A program made the translations under genes and the position numbers. Source: Paraburkholderia domus (lineage in GTDB: Bacteria; Pseudomonadota; Gammaproteobacteria; Burkholderiales; Burkholderiaceae). From it: a stretch of 64,000 nucleotides of DNA. The number at the start of each line of letters is the position of its first letter. The stretch's first letter is position 1. Below the pieces are notes generated by a model. That model had not been told where the DNA came from. It worked only from the letters and a program-made list of their open reading frames with translations, and did no database searches. Shown here in pieces: positions 61,240 through 64,000 of this stretch. The stretch spans positions 496,001 through 560,000 of the forward strand of contig NZ_CAJNAT010000002.1 of assembly GCF_905220705.1 (NCBI RefSeq), in the 5' to 3' direction.

Positions 61240-61344
61240 GGTTCATCCTGTTCATGGGTCGTGACAATGCCGGCGCGCGCCTCTACCGACGGAGATGCGG
61301 CGGCATCGCGATGCAGTCAAGACATCGCAACGGTGTGACTCGAA

Positions 61345-61779
61345 TCAGGATGCGAACGGAGGGGCGCGCGGCTGCGCGAAAGTAAGCGGTTCAACGCGGT
61401 GAACGCTTTCGAAGCGGGTGGCGACGGTATGCTGCAGCGCGCGGACAGTGACGGAGAACAACGCCTCGACACTGGGCACCACGGGCATATGAGCAAGCAG
61501 GCTGCAATAGCCGCAGGCGTCGCCGCCGGACATTGCAGCGTGTTGGGTGTGCTTGCCGGTGGGTTCGTCCGATGCTTCGTCCTGCATGGAGGGCATCGAA
61601 GCCATGGAGTCCATTGCCGGCATGGAAGCCATCGAGGGCATCGAACAATGTTCGCCTTGCATTTCGCTTTCGCCGCCACTGCGTGCGGCGAGCGAGTGCG
61701 AGATCGTCGGGGCAAGCGTTGCCATCAGGATCGCAAACAATCCCAGCCAACTGCCGATCTTCTGATGAAAACGACTCAA
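61345..61779 (-). CDS. DUF2946-type small membrane-anchored protein with Met-rich repeat
   Basis: 144 residues from a TTG start. Hydrophobic signal/anchor (WLGLFAILMATLAPTISHSL), then a Met-rich repeat (MPSMASMPAMDSMASMPSMQ, about residues 47-66) and GGDACGYCSLLAHMP. That last motif is diagnostic of DUF2946, a family often found beside copper genes. Met and Cys/His residues suggest copper binding outside the cytoplasm. It lies 105 bp from the outer-membrane protein gene on the same strand. Confidence 0.82.
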   Translation of the reverse strand: MSRFHQKIGSWLGLFAILMATLAPTISHSLAARSGGESEMQGEHCSMPSMASMPAMDSMASMPSMQDEASDEPTGKHTQHAAMSGGDACGYCSLLAHMPVVPSVEALFSVTVRALQHTVATRFESVHRVEPLTFAQPRAPPFAS

Positions 61780-61978
61780 GATGCGCCCGACGACACGATT
61801 GGAAGCTGTCGCGGATTATGCCATGGCCCACCGCCCATCCTGCCCGGCAAGGCGCCGGTTATGCCGGAGATTTCGCCTAATCGCCGCGGACAGTAGACAA
61901 TGCCTCATCCCGCCTATCGGCACGGAGTGTCCTTGACGTTCTCCCCTAACTGAAGGCCGAGGTTTCTCGGAGACACTG

Positions 61979-63325
61979 ATGAAAGAGCCTCGCTCGCGTC
62001 CCCCGCAGTTTCCCGGCGATCATTCGCATGCGGAGTGGCGCGATCACACCGTTCCTTACGCCATCGTGGCCGCGCTTGTCGTGCTGATGGTCACGCTGAT
62101 CGTCTGGCTGGTCGATCCGGCGCCGCCGAAAACCATCACGATGAGCGCGGGCCCTCACGACAGTTCGTTCTTCGTCGCCGCCGATCAGTACAAGAAGATC
62201 CTCGCGCGCAACGGCATTACGCTGAACGTGCTGGAGTCCGATGGCTCGGTGCAGAATCTGCATCGGCTGCTGGACCCGAAGCAGCATGTCGATCTCGCGC
62301 TCGTGCAAGGCGGCGTGGCCGATGGACTCGATACATCCTCGCTGATGTCGCTCGGCAGCGTTTTTTATATTCCGGTGGTGGTGTTCTATCGCGGCACGGG
62401 CGTCGGTGAGCTTTCAGAACTGGAAGGTAAGCGGATTGCGATCGGCCGCGAAGGCAGCGGCACGCGTCTGCTCGCGCTCAAACTGCTGCAAGCCAACGGT
62501 ATCGAACCGGGCGGCGACACCGTGCTGGTGCCGAGCGACGGCTTGCAGGCCGCCACACAACTCGTAGCGGGCGACGTCGACGCGGCGATCCTGAACGGCG
62601 ACTCAGCCACGCGCGGCTTGATGCTGCGGCTCCTGAAAGTGCCCGGCATCTCCGTGATGGATTTCGACGAAGCCAACGCCTATACGCGCATCTTTCCCTA
62701 TCTGGACGAGATCGACCTGCCGCCCGGCGTGCTGGATCTCAAGCGCAGAATTCCGCCCAACACTGTCCATCTGATCAGCCCGACGGTCGAACTCGTGGCC
62801 CGGACCAATCTGCACCCGGCCATTTCCGACTTATTGATCGAGGCCGCGCAGGAGGTGCACGGCATGCCAGGGCTATTGCAGCACGCGGGGGAATTTCCGA
62901 GTCCGGTCGCCCATGAATATCAGATCAGCGAAGACGCGCAGCGCTACTACAAGACCGGCAAGAGTTTTCTATACCGCACGCTGCCGTTCTGGCTCGCGAG
63001 CTTCGGCGACCGCACGCTCGTTCTGCTGCTGCCAATGGCGGTGCTGCTGTTTCCGGCGATGCGTCTGATCCCGGCACTGTACCGGTGGCGCGTGCGCTCG
63101 CGCATCTATCGCTATTACGGGGCGTTGATCGCGATCGAACGCGGCGCGCTCGCCGATTCGAGCGACGAGGAGCGCAAGCAGCTTTTCGCGAAACTCGATC
63201 ATATCGAGGCGTCGCTTAACCGCTTGCGCATGCCACTTGCATACGCCGACGCGTTCTATGTGCTACGCGAGCACGTCGGCTTCGTGCGCGGCCGGCTGAC
63301 GGCGGCGCAAGGCAGCCGCCCCTAG
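61979..63325 (+). CDS. TAXI-family solute-binding protein with membrane anchors
   Basis: 448 residues. TM near the N terminus (YAIVAALVVLMVTLIVWLVD), then a TAXI binding domain (TITMSAGPHDSSFFVAADQY; LVQGGVADGL; GREGSGTRLLALKLL) and a second hydrophobic segment (LVLLLPMAVLLFPAMRLIP, about 350-368) followed by a helical cytoplasmic tail. Most TAXI proteins are free in the periplasm and serve TRAP permeases; no permease gene is in this window. GGAGACACTG precedes the ATG. It may be a membrane-bound sensor/binding protein. Confidence 0.85.
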   Translation: MKEPRSRPPQFPGDHSHAEWRDHTVPYAIVAALVVLMVTLIVWLVDPAPPKTITMSAGPHDSSFFVAADQYKKILARNGITLNVLESDGSVQNLHRLLDPKQHVDLALVQGGVADGLDTSSLMSLGSVFYIPVVVFYRGTGVGELSELEGKRIAIGREGSGTRLLALKLLQANGIEPGGDTVLVPSDGLQAATQLVAGDVDAAILNGDSATRGLMLRLLKVPGISVMDFDEANAYTRIFPYLDEIDLPPGVLDLKRRIPPNTVHLISPTVELVARTNLHPAISDLLIEAAQEVHGMPGLLQHAGEFPSPVAHEYQISEDAQRYYKTGKSFLYRTLPFWLASFGDRTLVLLLPMAVLLFPAMRLIPALYRWRVRSRIYRYYGALIAIERGALADSSDEERKQLFAKLDHIEASLNRLRMPLAYADAFYVLREHVGFVRGRLTAAQGSRP

Positions 63326-63343
63326 ACGGGGCAGCGGACCGTT

Positions 63344-64000
63344 TTACGCTTCGGCGGTGGCCGAAGGTGCTGCCGGCGGCGTGGCCGATTCTGCTGCGGC
63401 CGGGGTATCTGTCGAGGCGGCTTGCGGCTGGCTCTCGGCGTCACCTTGCGGCGTGGCCGTTGCTTGCGCAGTTGCGTCGGCAGAAACGTCCGAAGCGACA
63501 GAAGCATTGGCGGACGCGTCAGCCGCCGAAGCCGCTGCTTTCGCCGCGCCCCTGCTCGCACGATGCGCTTGCAGACGCTGCGCGCCGGCCGATTCCTGCG
63601 CCGTGACTTTGCCTGCTTCGCCGCCCGTCAGATCGACGCGCGCGGCGCCATCGACGAGACACTTCCAGTAGCGACTGCCGCGGCACCACGTCTTGATGGC
63701 GTCGCGCAACTCGGCTTCGCTCAACGACAGTTCCTTCGCGTGAAGCACGAGGTCCTCGAAGATGCCGACTTTCAGCGGCAGTTTCGGGGCCGGATTCTTC
63801 GGGAACGCGTTCGGGAAGCGCTTTTGCAGCTTACCGATCGATTTCACCACCGGGTCCACTGGCCGTGCGTCGGCCTGGGGCTTGGCGTTGGCCGCTGGCT
63901 TGGGAGCGGGCGCGGCACGGCGCGGCGGCGACGGCTTGCGGGGAGGCTTCGCGCCGGCCTTGGCAACGGGCTTGGCCGCAGGCGCAGCTTCGGCGCGTGC
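63344..64000 (-). CDS. ProQ/FinO-domain RNA-binding protein, partial (5' end outside window)
   Basis: The frame is open to the window edge. It has an Ala/Lys/Pro-rich N-terminal tail, a ProQ/FinO domain (IGKLQKRFPNAFPKNPAPKL; PLKVGIFEDL; IKTWCRGSRYWKCLVDGAAR) and an Ala/Ser-rich C-terminal tail (residues from RASRGAAKAAAS to SATAEA). ProQ proteins bind structured RNAs and sRNAs. The GTG at 63859 is unlikely to be the true start since the tail continues upstream. Confidence 0.85.
   Translation of the reverse strand, partial: ARAEAAPAAKPVAKAGAKPPRKPSPPRRAAPAPKPAANAKPQADARPVDPVVKSIGKLQKRFPNAFPKNPAPKLPLKVGIFEDLVLHAKELSLSEAELRDAIKTWCRGSRYWKCLVDGAARVDLTGGEAGKVTAQESAGAQRLQAHRASRGAAKAAASAADASANASVASDVSADATAQATATPQGDAESQPQAASTDTPAAAESATPPAAPSATAEA

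Overview
The window is high-GC chromosomal DNA with the gene content and codon use of a soil or plant-associated Burkholderiaceae, most likely Paraburkholderia. Indications are the many LysR regulators, MHS-type transporters, an outer-membrane porin, a beta-ketoadipate cat set, the iac genes and a [NiFe]-hydrogenase island. I see no rRNA, tRNA, CRISPR array or intact insertion sequence.

Region 1 (1-10.4 kb): the end of an unrecognised gene, an NADP-binding oxidoreductase divergent from a LysR gene, a tightly coupled operon of a DUF2760 protein and two unusual Hsp70-type ATPases, a GAF-GGDEF diguanylate cyclase, and a cytosine-deaminase-like amidohydrolase whose 3' end runs into the remnant of an EamA permease gene.

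Region 2 (10.4-21.3 kb): 2-aminoethylphosphonate degradation (phnW, phnX, divergent LysR); an SDR dehydrogenase; an operon of MHS transporter, carbamoylase-type hydrolase and HDAC-like deacetylase with its own LysR; and a TauE/SafE exporter with a LysR divergent from it.

Region 3 (21.4-43.1 kb) is a catabolic island. It holds the indole-3-acetate (iac) genes in Paraburkholderia-like order: iacF-like reductase, iacCD Rieske dioxygenase, iacABIHE and iacG. With them are catBAC/catR for ortho-cleavage of the catechol product, a PAS histidine kinase and FixJ-type response regulator, two further LysR genes, two MFS transporters, a second amidase and a porin. The cat genes complete the route: IAA is oxidised by the iac enzymes to catechol, which CatA, CatB and CatC carry toward beta-ketoadipate.

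Region 4 (43.07-44.04 kb) is non-coding: two 262-bp inverted-repeat arms surrounding a GCGGTT hexanucleotide array.

Region 5 (44.0-59.8 kb) is a roughly 14-kb minus-strand operon for a group 1h (actinobacterial-type) [NiFe]-hydrogenase. In transcription order it has small and large subunits, a NifU-like protein, a DUF5947 protein, a DUF6084 protein, a 476-residue unknown, a maturation protease, a 33-residue membrane peptide, hypF, hypC, a sugar isomerase, hypD, hypE, hypA and hypB. Many start and stop codons overlap by 1-4 nt. A NiCoT nickel permease gene lies just upstream.

Region 6 (59.9-64 kb): a CopC-domain protein, a predicted outer-membrane protein and a Met-rich DUF2946 protein, probably connected with copper; a TAXI-type solute-binding protein; and the 3' part of a ProQ/FinO-domain gene cut by the window edge.
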